A stretch of DNA of 64,000 nucleotides. It comes from Luzula sylvatica. Lineage: Eukaryota; Streptophyta; Magnoliopsida; Poales; Juncaceae. The DNA is taken from positions 16,490,215 through 16,554,214 of the forward strand of contig OX326961.1 in the NCBI GenBank assembly GCA_946800325.1. Reading direction: 5' to 3'. Below are positions 29,601 to 43,800 of the stretch, in pieces. A program made the position numbers and the translations under genes. Positions within the stretch are counted from its first letter, which is position 1. Every line of letters begins with the position of its first letter. The notes below the pieces were generated by a model. It saw only the letters and a list, made by a program, of their open reading frames with translations. It made no database searches and was not told the DNA's origin.

Positions 29601-32600
29601 ACTACATAACTTTTCACCAAATTTCACAAACACTAAGAAAGTTTGTTTTTCGATTCAAAACAAGATTTTAACGCTTTCAGGAGTTCAAATAACGTGTTTT
29701 TAGATCATTTGTATCGTATCTTTTAGTACATAAATTTTCACCAAATTTCACAAACACTAAGTAAGTTTGTTTTTCGATTCAAAACAAGATTTTAACGCTT
29801 TGAGGAGTTTAAATAACTTGTGTTTGGATCATTTGTATTGTATCTTTTACTACATAACTTTTCACCAAATTTCACAAACACTAAGAAAGTTTGTTTTTCG
29901 ATTCAAAACAAGATTTTAACGCTTTGAGGAGTTCAAATAACGTGTTTTTAGATCATTTGTATCATATCTTTTACTACATAACTTTTCACCAAATTTCACA
30001 AACACTAAGAAAGTTTGTTTTTCGATTCAATACAAAATTTTAACGCTTTGAGGAGTTCAAATAACTTGTTTTTAGATCAATTGTATCGTATCTTTTACTA
30101 CATAACTTTTCACCAAATTTCACAAACACTAAGAAAGTTTGTTTTTCGATTCAAAACAAGATTTTAACGCTTTCAGGAGTTCAAATAACGTGTTTTTAGA
30201 TCATTTGTATCGTATCTTTTAGTACATAAATTTTCACCAAATTTCACAAACACTAAGAAAGTTTGTTTTTCCATTCAAAACAAGATTTTAACGCTTTGAG
30301 GAGTTCAAATAACATGTGTTTAGATCATTTTGTATCGTATCTTTTACAACATAACTTTTCACCAAATTTCACAAACAAGAAGAAAGTTTGTTTTTCGATT
30401 AAAAACATGATTTTAACGCTTTGAGGAGTTGAAATAACGTGTTTTTAGATCATTTGTATCGTATCTTTTACTACACAACTTTTCACCAAATTTCACAAAC
30501 AATAAGAAAGTTTGTTTTTCGATTCAAAACAAGATTTTAACGATTTGAGGAGTTCAAATAACTTGTTTTTAGATCATTTTGTATTGTATCTTTTACTACA
30601 TAACTTTTCACCAAATTTCACAAACAATAAGAAAGTTTGTTTTTCGATTCAAAACATGATTTTAACGCTTTGAGGAGTTCAAATAACGTGTTTTTTGATC
30701 ATTTGTATCGTATCTTTTACTACATAACTTTTCACCAAATTTCACAAACACTAAGTAAGTATGTTTTTCGATTCAAAACAAGATTTTAACGATTTGAGGA
30801 GTTCCAATAACTTGTTTTTAGATCATTTTGTATTGTATCTTTTACTACATAACTTTTCACCAAATTTCACAAACAATAAGAAAGTTTGTTTTTCGATTCA
30901 AAACATGATTTTAACGCTTTCAGGAGTTCAAATAACGTGTTTTTAGATCATTTGTATCGTATCTTTTAGTACATAAATTTTCACCAAATTTCACAAACAC
31001 TAAGAAAGTTTGTTTTTCGATTCAAAACAAGATTTTAACGCTTTGAGGAGTTCAAATAACATGTGTTTAGATCATTTTGTATCGTATCTTTTACTACATA
31101 ACTTTTCACCAAATTTCACAAGCAAGAAGAAAGTTTGTTTTTCGATTCAAAACATGATTTTAACGCTTTGAGGAGTTCAAATAACGTATTTTTGGATCAT
31201 TTGTATCGTATCTTTTACTACATAACTTTTCACCAAATTTCACAAACACTAAGTAAGTTTGTTTTTCGATTCAAAACAAGATTTTAACGCTTTGAGGAGT
31301 TCAAATAACTTGTGTTTAGATCATTTGTATCGTATCTTTTACTACATAACTTTTCATCAAATTTCACAAACACTAAGAAAGATTGTTTTTCGATTCAAAA
31401 CAAGATTTTAACGCTTTGAGGAGTTCAAATAACGTGTTTTTAGATCATTTGTATCATATCTTTTACTACATAACTTTTCACCAAATTTCACAAACACTAA
31501 GAAAGTTTGTTTTTCGATTCAAAACAAGATTTTAACGCTTTCAGGAGTTCAAATAACGTGTTTTTAGATCATTTGTATCGTATCTTTTAGTACATAAATT
31601 TTCACCAAATTTCACAAACACAAAGTAAGTTTGTTTTTCGATTCAAAACAAGATTTTAACGCTTTGAGGAGTTCAAATAATTTGTGTTTAGATCATTTGT
31701 ATCGTATCTTTTACTACATAACTTTTCACCAAATTTCACAAACACTAAGAAAGTTTGTTTTTCGATTCAAAACAAGATTTTAACGCTTTGAGGAGTTCAA
31801 ATAACGTGTTTTTAGATCATTTGTATCATATCTTTTACTACATAACTTTTCACCAAATTTCACAAACACTAAGAAAGTTTGTTTTTCGATACAAAACAAG
31901 ATTTTAACGCTTTGAGGAGTTCAAATAAATTGTTTTTAGATCATTTGTATCATATCTTTTACTACATAACTTTTCACCAAATTTCACAAACACTAAGAAA
32001 GTTTGTTTTTCGATTCAAAACAAGATTTTAACGCTTTCAGGAGTTCAAATAACGTGTTTTTAGATCATTTGTATCGTATCTTTTAGTACATAACTTTTCA
32101 CCAAATTTCACAAACACTAAGAAAGTTTGTTTTTCGATTCAAAACAAGATTTTAACGCTTTCAGGAGTTCAAATAACGTGTTTTTAGATCATTTGTATCG
32201 TATCTTTTAGTACATAAATTTTCACCAAATTTCACAAACACTAAGAAAGTTTGTTTTTCGATTCAAAACAAGATTTTAACGCTTTGAGGAGTTCAAATAA
32301 CATGTGTTTAGATCATTTTGTATCGTATCTTTTACTACATAACTTTTCACCAAATTTCACAAACAAGAAGAAAGTTTGTTTTTCGATTCAAAACATGATT
32401 TTAACGCTTTGAGGAGTTCAAATAACGTGTTTTTAGATCATTTGTATCGTATCTTTTACTACACAACTTTTCACCAAATTTCACAAACACTAAGTAAGTA
32501 TGTTTTTCGATTCAAAACAAGATTTTAACGATTTGAGGAGTTCAAATAACTTGTTTTTAGATCATTTTGTATTGTATCTTTTACTACATAACTTTTCACC

Positions 32601-35600
32601 AAATTTCACAAACTATAAGAAAGTTTGTTTTTCGATTCAAAACATGATTTTAACGCTTTGAGGAGTTCAAATAACGTGTTTTTAGATCATTTGTATCGTA
32701 TCTTTTACTACATAACTTTTCACCAAATTTCACAAACACTAAGTAAGTATGTTTTTCGATTCAAAACAAGATTTTAACGATTTGAGGAGTTCCAATAACT
32801 TGTTTTTAGATCATTTTGTATTGTATCTTTTACTACATAACTTTTCACCAAATTTCACAAACAATAAGAAAGTTTGTTTTTCGATTCAAAACATGATTTT
32901 AACGCTTTGAGGAGTTCAAATAACGTATTTTTAGATCATTTGTATCGTATCTTTTACTACATAACTTTTCACCAAATTTCACAAACACTAAGTAAGTTTG
33001 TTTTTCGATTCAAAACAAGATTTTAACGCTTTGAGGAGTTCAAATAACTTGTGTTTAGATCATTTGTATCGTATCTTTTACTACATAACTTTTCATCAAA
33101 TTTCACAAACACTAAGAAAGATTGTTTTTCGATTCAAAACAAGATTTTATAGCTTTGAGGAATTCAAATAACGTGTTTTTAGATCATTTGTATCATATCT
33201 TTTACTACATAACTTTTCACCAAATTTCACAAACACTAAGAAAGTTTGTTTTTCGATTCAAAACAAGATTTTAACGCTTTCAGGAGTTCAAATAACGTGT
33301 TTTTAGATCATTTGTATCGTATCTTTTAGTACATAAATTTTCACCAAATTTCACAAACACTAAGTAAGTTTGTTTTTCGATTCAAAACAAGATTTTAACG
33401 CTTTGAGGAGTTTAAATAACTTGTGTTTGGATCATTTGTATTGTATCTTTTACTACATAACTTTTCACCAAATTTCACAAACACTAAGAAAGTTTGTTTT
33501 TCGATTCAAAACAAGATTTTAACGCTTTGAGGAGTTCAAATAACGTGTTTTTAGATCATTTGTATCATATCTTTTACTACATAACTTTTCACCAAATTTC
33601 ACAAACACTAAGAAAGTTTGTTTTTCGATTCAATACAAAATTTTAACGCTTTGAGGAGTTCAAATAACTTGTTTTTAGATCATTTGTATCGTATCTTTTA
33701 CTACATAACTTTTCACCAAATTTCACAAACACTAAGAAAGTTTGTTTTTCGATTCAAAACAAGATTTTAACGCTTTCAGGAGTTCAAATAACGTGTTTTT
33801 AGATCATTTGTATCGTATCTTTTAGTACATAAATTTTCACCAAATTTCACAAACACTAAGAAAGTTTGTTTTTCCATTCAAAACAAGATTTTAACGCTTT
33901 GAGGAGTTCAAATAACATGTGTTTAGATCATTTTGTATCGTATCTTTTACTACATAACTTTTCACCAAATTTCACAAACAAGAAGAAAGTTTGTTTTTCG
34001 ATTAAAAACATGATTTTAACGCTTTGAGGAGTTCAAATAACGTGTTTTTAGATCATTTGTATCGTATCTTTTACTACACAACTTTTCACCAAATTTCACA
34101 AACAATAAGAAAGTTTGTTTTTCGATTCAAAACAAGATTTTAACGATTTGAGGAGTTCAAATAACTTGTTTTTAGATCATTTTGTATTGTATCTTTTACT
34201 ACATAACTTTTCACCAAATTTCACAAACAATAAGAAAGTTTGTTTTTCGATTCAAAACATGATTTTAACGCTTTGAGGAGTTCAAATAACGTGTTTTTTG
34301 ATCATTTGTATCGTATCTTTTACTACATAACTTTTCACCAAATTTCACAAACACTAAGTAAGTATGTTTTTCGATTCAAAACAAGATTTTAACGATTTGA
34401 GGAGTTCCAATAACTTGTTTTTAGATCATTTTGTATTGTATCTTTTACTACATAACTTTTCACCAAATTTCACAAACAATAAGAAAGTTTGTTTTTCGAT
34501 TCAAAACATGATTTTAACGCTTTCAGGAGTTCAAATAACGTGTTTTTAGATCATTTGTATCGTATCTTTTAGTACATAAATTTTCACCAAATTTCACAAA
34601 CACTAAGAAAGTTTGTTTTTCGATTCAAAACAAGATTTTAACGCTTTGAGGAGTTCAAATAACATGTGTTTAGATCATTTTGTATCGTATCTTTTACTAC
34701 ATAACTTTTCACCAAATTTCACAAGCAAGAAGAAAGTTTGTTTTTCGATTCAAAACATGATTTTAACGCTTTGAGGAGTTCAAATAACGTATTTTTGGAT
34801 CATTTGTATCGTATCTTTTACTACATAACTTTTCACCAAATTTCACAAACACTAAGTAAGTTTGTTTTTCGATTCAAAACAAGATTTTAACGCTTTGAGG
34901 AGTTCAAATAACTTGTGTTTAGATCATTTGTATCGTATCTTTTACTACATAACTTTTCATCAAATTTCACAAACACTAAGAAAGATTGTTTTTCGATTCA
35001 AAACAAGATTTTAACGCTTTGAGGAGTTCAAATAACGTGTTTTTAGATCATTTGTATCATATCTTTTACTACATAACTTTTCACCAAATTTCACAAACAC
35101 TAAGAAAGTTTGTTTTTCGATTCAAAACAAGATTTTAACGCTTTCAGGAGTTCAAATAACGTGTTTTTAGATCATTTGTATCGTATCTTTTAGTACATAA
35201 ATTTTCACCAAATTTCACAAACACAAAGTAAGTTTGTTTTTCGATTCAAAACAAGATTTTAACGCTTTGAGGAGTTCAAATAATTTGTGTTTAGATCATT
35301 TGTATCGTATCTTTTACTACATAACTTTTCACCAAATTTCACAAACACTAAGAAAGTTTGTTTTTCGATTCAAAACAAGATTTTAACGCTTTGAGGAGTT
35401 CAAATAACGTGTTTTTAGATCATTTGTATCATATCTTTTACTACATAACTTTTCACCAAATTTCACAAACACTAAGAAAGTTTGTTTTTCGATACAAAAC
35501 AAGATTTTAACGCTTTGAGGAGTTCAAATAAATTGTTTTTAGATCATTTGTATCATATCTTTTACTACATAACTTTTCACCAAATTTCACAAACACTAAG

Positions 35601-37450
35601 AAAGTTTGTTTTTCGATTCAAAACAAGATTTTAACGCTTTCAGGAGTTCAAATAACGTGTTTTTAGATCATTTGTATCGTATCTTTTAGTACATAACTTT
35701 TCACCAAATTTCACAAACACTAAGAAAGTTTGTTTTTCGATTCAAAACAAGATTTTAACGCTTTCAGGAGTTCAAATAACGTGTTTTTAGATCATTTGTA
35801 TCGTATCTTTTTGTACATAAATTTTCACCAAATTTCACAAACACTAAGAAAGTTTGTTTTTCGATTCAAAACAAGATTTTAACGCTTTGAGGAGTTCAAA
35901 TAACATGTGTTTAGATCATTTTGTATCGTATCTTTTACTACATAACTTTTCACCAAATTTCACAAACAAGAAGAAAGTTTGTTTTTCGATTCAAAACATG
36001 ATTTTAACGCTTTGAGGAGTTCAAATAACGTGTTTTTAGATCATTTGTATCGTATCTTTTACTACACAACTTTTCACCAAATTTCACAAACACTAAGTAA
36101 GTATGTTTTTCGATTCAAAACAAGATTTTAACGATTTGAGGAGTTCAAATAACTTGTTTTTAGATCATTTTGTATTGTATCTTTTACTACATAACTTTTC
36201 ACCAAATTTCACAAACTATAAGAAAGTTTGTTTTTCGATTCAAAACATGATTTTAACGCTTTGAGGAGTTCAAATAACGTGTTTTTAGATCATTTGTATC
36301 GTATCTTTTACTACATAACTTTTCACCAAATTTCACAAACACTAAGTAAGTATGTTTTTCGATTCAAAACAAGATTTTAACGATTTGAGGAGTTCCAATA
36401 ACTTGTTTTTAGATCATTTTGTATTGTATCTTTTACTACATAACTTTTCACCAAATTTCACAAACAATAAGAAAGTTTGTTTTTCGATTCAAAACATGAT
36501 TTTAACGCTTTGAGGAGTTCAAATAACGTATTTTTAGATCATTTGTATCGTATCTTTTACTACATAACTTTTCACCAAATTTCACAAACACTAAGTAAGT
36601 TTGTTTTTCGATTCAAAACAAGATTTTAACGCTTTGAGGAGTTCAAATAACTTGTGTTTAGATCATTTGTATCGTATCTTTTACTACATAACTTTTCATC
36701 AAATTTCACAAACACTAAGAAAGATTGTTTTTCGATTCAAAACAAGATTTTATAGCTTTGAGGAATTCAAATAACGTGTTTTTAGATCATTTGTATCATA
36801 TCTTTTACTACATAACTTTTCACCAAATTTCACAAACACTAAGAAAGTTTGTTTTTCGATTCAAAACAAAATTTTAACGCTTTCAGGAGTTCAAATAACG
36901 TGTTTTTAGATCATTTGTATCGTATCTTTTAGTACATAAATTTTCACCAAATTTCACAAACACTAAGTAAGTTTGTTTTTCGATTCAAAACAAGATTTTA
37001 ACGCTTTGAGGAGTTTAAATAACTTGTGTTTGGATCATTTGTATTGTATCTTTTACTACATAACTTTTCACCAAATTTCACAAACACTAAGAAAGTTTGT
37101 TTTTCGATTCAAAACAAGATTTTAACGCTTTGAGGAGTTCAAATAACGTGTTTTTAGATCATTTGTATCATATCTTTTACTACATAACTTTTCACCAAAT
37201 TTCACAAACACTAAGAAAGTTTGTTTTTCGATTCAATACAAAATTTTAACGCTTTGAGGAGTTCAAATAACTTGTTTTTAGATCATTTGTATCGTATCTT
37301 TTACTCCATAACTTTTCACCAAATTTCACAAACACTAAGAAAGTTTGTTTTTCGATTCAAAACAAGATTTTAACGCTTTCAGGAGTTCAAATAACGTGTT
37401 TTTAGATCATTTGTATCGTATCTTTTAGTACATAAATTTTCACCAAATTT
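26641..37450. repeat. Satellite, 3603-bp higher-order repeat, three tandem copies
   Basis: Rare variants repeat at exactly 3603 bp, or 29 monomers. ATTTTATAGC occurs at 29541, 33144 and 36747. CGATACAAAAC has its GATA at 28285, 31888 and 35491. ACAAGCAAG occurs at 31118 and 34721. A short chance reading frame at 27158, 30761 and 34364 gives the same translation in all three copies. Units 2 and 3 are closer to each other than to unit 1: both carry TTTTTCCATTC, where unit 1 (near 26669) has TTTTTCGATTC. Boundaries are approximate, because the flanks are made of the same monomer. Confidence 0.85.
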
Positions 37451-37899
37451 CACAAACACTAAGAAAGTTTGTTTTTCCATTCAAAACAAGATTTTAACGC
37501 TTTGAGGAGTTCAAATAACATGTGTTTAGATCATTTTGTATCGTATCTTTTACTACATAACTTTTCACCAAATTTCACAAACAAGAAGAAAGTTTGTTTT
37601 TCGATTCAAAACATGATTTTAACGCTTTGAGGAGTTCAAATAACGTGTTTTTAGATCATTTGTATCGTATCTTTTACTACACAACTTTTCACCAAATTTC
37701 ACAAACACTAAGTAAGTATGTTTTTCGATTCAAAACAAGATTTTAACGATTTGAGGAGTTCAAATAACTTGTTTTTAGATCATTTTGTATTGTATCTTTT
37801 ACAACATAACTTTTCACCAAATTTCACAAACAATAAGAAAGTTTGTTTTTCGATTCAAAACATGATTTTAACGCTTTGAGGAGTTCAAATAACGTGTTT

Positions 37900-40800
37900 T
37901 TAGATCATTTGTATCGTATCTTTTACTACATAACTTTTCACCAAATTTCACAAACACTAAGTAAGTTTGTTTTTCGATTCAAAACAAGATTTTAACGCTT
38001 TGAGGAGTTCAAATAACTTTTGTTTAGATCATTTGTATCGTATCTTTTACTACATAACTTTTCACCAAATTTCACAAACACTAAGAAAGTTTGTTTTTCG
38101 ATTCAAAACAAGATTTTAACGCTTTGAGGAGTTCAAATAACGTGTTTTTAGATCATTTGTATCATATCTTTTACTACATAACTTTTCACCAAATTTCACA
38201 AACACTAAGAAAGTTTGTTTTTCGATTCAAAACAAGATTTTAACGCTTTGAGGAGTTCAAATAACTTGTTTTTAGATCATTTGTATAATATCTTTTACTA
38301 CATAACTTTTCACCAAATTTCACAAACACTAAGAAAGTTTGTTTTTCGATTCAAAACAAGATTTTAACGCTTTGAGGAGTTCAAATAACTTGTGTTTAGA
38401 TCATTTGTATCGTATCTTTTACTACATAAATTTTCACCAAATTTCACAAACACTAAGTAAGTTTGTTTTTCGATTCAAAACAAGATTTTAACGCTTTGAG
38501 GAGTTCAAATAACGTATTTTTAGATCATTTGTATCGTATCTTTTACTACATAACTTTTCACCAAATTTCACAAACACTAAGTAAGTTTGTTTTTCGATTC
38601 AAAACAAGATTTTAACGCTTTGAGGAGTTCAAATAACTTGTGTTTAGATCATTTGTATCGTATCTTTTACTACATAACTTTTCATCAAATTTCACAAACA
38701 CTAAGAAAGATTGTTTTTCGATTCAAAACAAGATTTTAACGCTTTGAGGAGTTCAAATAACGTGTTTTTAGATCATTTGTATCATATCTTTTACTACATA
38801 ACTTTTCACCAAATTTCACAAACACTAAGAAAGTTTGTTTTTCGATTCAAAACAAGATTTTAACGCTTTCAGGAGTTCAAATAACGTGTTTTTAGATCAT
38901 TTGTATCGTATCTTTTAGTACATAAATTTTCACCAAATTTCACAAACACTAAGTAAGTTTGTTTTTCGATTCAAAACAAGATTTTAACGCTTTGAGGAGT
39001 TTAAATAACTTGTGTTTGGATCATTTGTATTGTATCTTTTACTACATAACTTTTCACCAAATTTCACAAACACTAAGAAAGTTTGTTTTTCGATTCAAAA
39101 CAAGATTTTAACGCTTTGAGGAGTTCAAATAACGTGTTTTTAGATCATTTGTATCATATCTTTTACTACATAACTTTTCACCAAATTTCACAAACACTAA
39201 GAAAGTTTGTTTTTCGATTCAATACAAAATTTTAACGCTTTGAGGAGTTCAAATAACTTGTTTTTAGATCATTTGTATCGTATCTTTTACTACATAACTT
39301 TTCACCAAATTTCACAAACACTAAGAAAGTTTGTTTTTCGATTCAAAACAAGATTTTAACGCTTTCAGGAGTTCAAATAACGTGTTTTTAGATCATTTGT
39401 ATCGTATCTTTTAGTACATAAATTTTCACCAAATTTCACAAACACTAAGAAAGTTTGTTTTTCGATTCAAAACAAGATTTTAACGCTTTGAGGAGTTCAA
39501 ATAACATGTGTTTAGATCATTTTGTATCGTATCTTTTACTACATAACTTTTCACCAAATTTCACAAACAAGAAGAAAGTTTGTTTTTCGATTCAAAACAT
39601 GATTTTAACGCTTTGAGGAGTTCAAATAACGTGTTTTTAGATCATTTGTATCGTATCTTTTACTACACAACTTTTCACCAAATTTCACAAACACTAAGTA
39701 AGTATGTTTTTCGATTCAAAACAAGATTTTAACGATTTGAGGAGTTCAAATAACTTGTTTTTAGATCATTTTGTATTGTATCTTTTACAACATAACTTTT
39801 CACCAAATTTCACAAACAATAAGAAAGTTTGTTTTTCGATTCAAAACATGATTTTAACGCTTTGAGGAGTTCAAATAACGTGTTTTTAGATCATTTGTAT
39901 CGTATCTTTTACTACATAACTTTTCACCAAATTTCACAAACACTAAGTAAGTTTGTTTTTCGATTCAAAACAAGATTTTAACGCTTTGAGGAGTTCAAAT
40001 AACTTGTGTTTAGATCATTTGTATCGTATCTTTTACTACATAACTTTTCATCAAATTTCACAAACACTAAGAAAGTTTGTTTTTCGATTCAAAACAAGAT
40101 TTTAACGCTTTGAGGAGTTCAAATAACGTGTTTTTAGATCATTTGTATCATATCTTTTACTACATAACTTTTCACCAAATTTCACAAACACTAAGAAAGT
40201 TTGTTTTTCGATTCAAAACAAGATTTTAACGCTTTGAGGAGTTCAAATAACTTGTTTTTAGATCATTTGTATCATATCTTTTACTACATAACTTTTCACC
40301 AAATTTCACAAACACTAAGTAAGTTTGTTTTTCGATTCAAAACAAGATTTTAACGCTTTGAGGAGTTCAAATAACTTGTGTTTAGATCATTTGTATCGTA
40401 TCTTTTACTACATAACTTTTCACCAAATTTCACAAACACTAAGAAAGTTTGTTTTTCGATTCAAAACAAGATTTTAACGCTTTGAGGAGCTCAAATAACG
40501 TGTTTTTAGATCATTTGTATCATATCTTTTACTATATAACTTTTCACCAAATTTCACAAACACTAAGAAAGTTTGTTTTTCGATTCAAAACAAGATTTTA
40601 ATGCTTTGAGGAGTTCAAATAACTTGTTTTTAGATCATTTGTATCATATCTTTTACTACATAACTTTTCACCAAATTTCACAAACACTAAGAAAGTTTGT
40701 TTTTCGATTCAAAACAAGATTTTAACGCTTTCAGGAGTTCAAATAACGTGTTTTTAGATCATTTGTATCGTATCTTTTAGTACATAAATTTTCACCAAAT

Positions 40801-43800
40801 TTCACAAACACTAAGTAAGTTTGTTTTTCGATTCAAAACAAGATTTTAACGCTTTGAGGAGTTCAAATAACTTGTTTTTAGATCATTTGTATCGTATCTT
40901 TTACTACATAACTTTCCACCAAATTTCACAAACACTAGGAAAGTTTGTTTTTCGATTCAAAACAAGATTTTAACGCTTTGAGGAGTTCAAATAACGTGTT
41001 TTTAGATCATTTGTATCGTATCTTTTACTACATAACTTTTCACCAAATGTCATAAACACTAAGAAAGTTTGTTTTTCGATTCAAAACAAGATTTTAACAC
41101 TTTCAGGAGTTCAAATAACGTGTTTTTAGATCATTTGTATCGTATCTTTTACTACATAACTTTTCACCAAATTTCACAAACACTAAGTAAGTTTGTTTTT
41201 CGATTCAAAACAAGATTTTAACGCTTTGAGGAGTTCAAATAACTTGTTTTTAGATCATTTTGTATCGTATCTTTTACTACATAACTTTTCACCAAATTTC
41301 ACAAACAATAAGAAAGTTTGTTTTTCGATTCAAAACATGATTTTAACGCTTTGAGGAGTTCAAATAACGTGTTTTTAGATCATTTGTATCGTATCTTTTA
41401 CTACATAACTTTTCACCAAATTTCACAAACACTAAGTAAGTATGTTTTTCGATTCAAAACAAGATTTTAACGATTTGAGGAGTTCAAATAACTTGTTTTT
41501 AGATCATTTTGTATTGTATCTTTTACTACATAACTTTTCACCAAATTTCACAAACAATAAGAAAATTTGTTTTTCGATTCAAAACATGATTTTAACGCTT
41601 TGAGGAGTTCAAATAACGTATTTTTAGATCATTTGTATCGTATCTTTTACTACATAACTTTTCACCAAATTTCACAAACACTAAGTAAGTTTGTTTTTCG
41701 ATTCAAAACAAGATTTTAACGCTTTGAGGAGTTCAAATAACTTGTGTTTAGATCATTTGTATCGTATCTTTTACTACATAACTTTTCATCAAATTTCACA
41801 AACACTAAGAAAGTTTGTTTTTCGATTCAAAACAAGATTTTAACGCTTTGAGGAGTTCAATTAACGTGTTTTTAGATCATTTGTATCCTATCTTTTACTA
41901 CATAACTTTTCACCAAATTTCACAAACACTAAGAAAGTTTGTTTTTCGATTCAAAACAAGATTTTAACGCTTTCAGGAGTTCAAATAACGTGTTTTTAGA
42001 TCATTTGTATCGTATCTTTTAGTACATAACTTTTCACCAAATTTCACAAACACTAAGTAAGTTTGTTTTTCGATTCAAAACAAGATTTTAACGCTTTGAG
42101 GAGTTCAAATAACTTGTGTTTGGATCATTTGTATCGTATCTTTTACTACATAACTTTTCACCAAATTTCACATACACTAAGAAAGTTTGTTTTTCGATTC
42201 AAAACAAGATTTTAACGCTTTGAGGAGTTCAAATAACGTGTTTTTAGATCATTTGTATCATATCTTTTAATACATAACTTTTCACCAAATTTCACAAACA
42301 CTAAGAAAGTTTGTTTTTCGATTCAAAACAAAATTTTAACGCTTTGAGGAGTTCAAATAACTTGTTTTTATATCATTTGTATCGTATCTTTTAGTACATA
42401 AATTTTCACCAAATTTCACAAACACTAAGAAAGTTTGTTTTTCGATTCAAAACAAAATTTTAACGCTTGGAGGAGTTCAAATAACTTTTTTTTAGATCAT
42501 TTGTATCGTATCTTTTACTGCATAACTTTTCACCAAATTTCACAAACACTAAGAAAGTTTGTTTTTCGATTCAAAACAAGATTTTAACGCTTTCAGGAGT
42601 TCAAATAACGTGTTTTTAGATCATTTGTATCGTATCTTTTACTACATAACTTTTCACCAAATTTCACAAACACTAAGTAAGTTTGTTTTTCGATTCAAAA
42701 CAAGATTTTAACGCTTTGAGGAGTTCAAATAACTTTTGTTTAGATCATTTGTATCGTATCTTTTACTACATAACTTTTCACCAAATTTCACAAACACTAA
42801 GAAAGTTTGTTTTTCGATTCAAAACAAGATTTTAACGCTTTCAGGAGTTCAAATAACGTGTTTTTAGATCATTTGTATCGTATCTTTTACTACATAACTT
42901 TTCACCAAATTTCACAAACACTAAGTAAGTTTGTTTTTCGATTCAAAACAAGATTTTAACGCTTTGAGGAGTTCAAATAACTTTTGTTTAGATCATTTGT
43001 ATCGTATCTTTTACAACATAACTTTTCACCAAATTTCACAAACAATAAGAAAGTTTGTTTTTCGATTCAAAACATGATTTTAACGCTTTGAGGAGTTCAA
43101 ATAACGTGTTTTTAGATCATTTGTATCGTATCTTTTACTACATAACTTTTCACCAAATTTCACAAACACTAAGTAAGTTTGTTTTTCGATTCAAAACAAG
43201 ATTTTAACGCTTTGAGGAGTTCAAATAACTTTTGTTTAGATCATTTGTATCGTATCTTTTACTACATAACTTTTCACCAAATTTCACAAACACTAAGAAA
43301 GTTTGTTTTTCGATTCAAAACAAGATTTTAACGCTTTGAGGAGTTCAAATAACGTGTTTTTAGATCATTTGTATCATATCTTTTACTACATAACTTTTCA
43401 CCAAATTTCACAAACACTAAGAAAGTTTGTTTTTCGATTCAAAACAAGATTTTAACGCTTTGAGGAGTTCAAATAACTTGTTTTTAGATCATTTGTATAA
43501 TATCTTTTACTACATAACTTTTCACCAAATTTCACAAACACTAAGAAAGTTTGTTTTTCGATTCAAAACAAGATTTTAACGCTTTGAGGAGTTCAAATAA
43601 CTTGTGTTTAGATCATTTGTATCGTATCTTTTACTACATAAATTTTCACCAAATTTCACAAACACTAAGTAAGTTTGTTTTTCGATTCAAAACAAGATTT
43701 TAACGCTTTGAGGAGTTCAAATAACGTATTTTTAGATCATTTGTATCGTATCTTTTACTACATAACTTTTCACCAAATTTCACAAACACTAAGTAAGTTT

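Noticed and set aside
5694..34549. Short open reading frames of 61-91 codons in the satellite (5694, 15865, 27158, 30761, 34364)
   Set aside because: They translate the satellite monomer itself, restart with its period, and appear only where a variant monomer removes a stop. There is no protein-like composition, and the identical copies follow the 3603-bp higher-order repeat.
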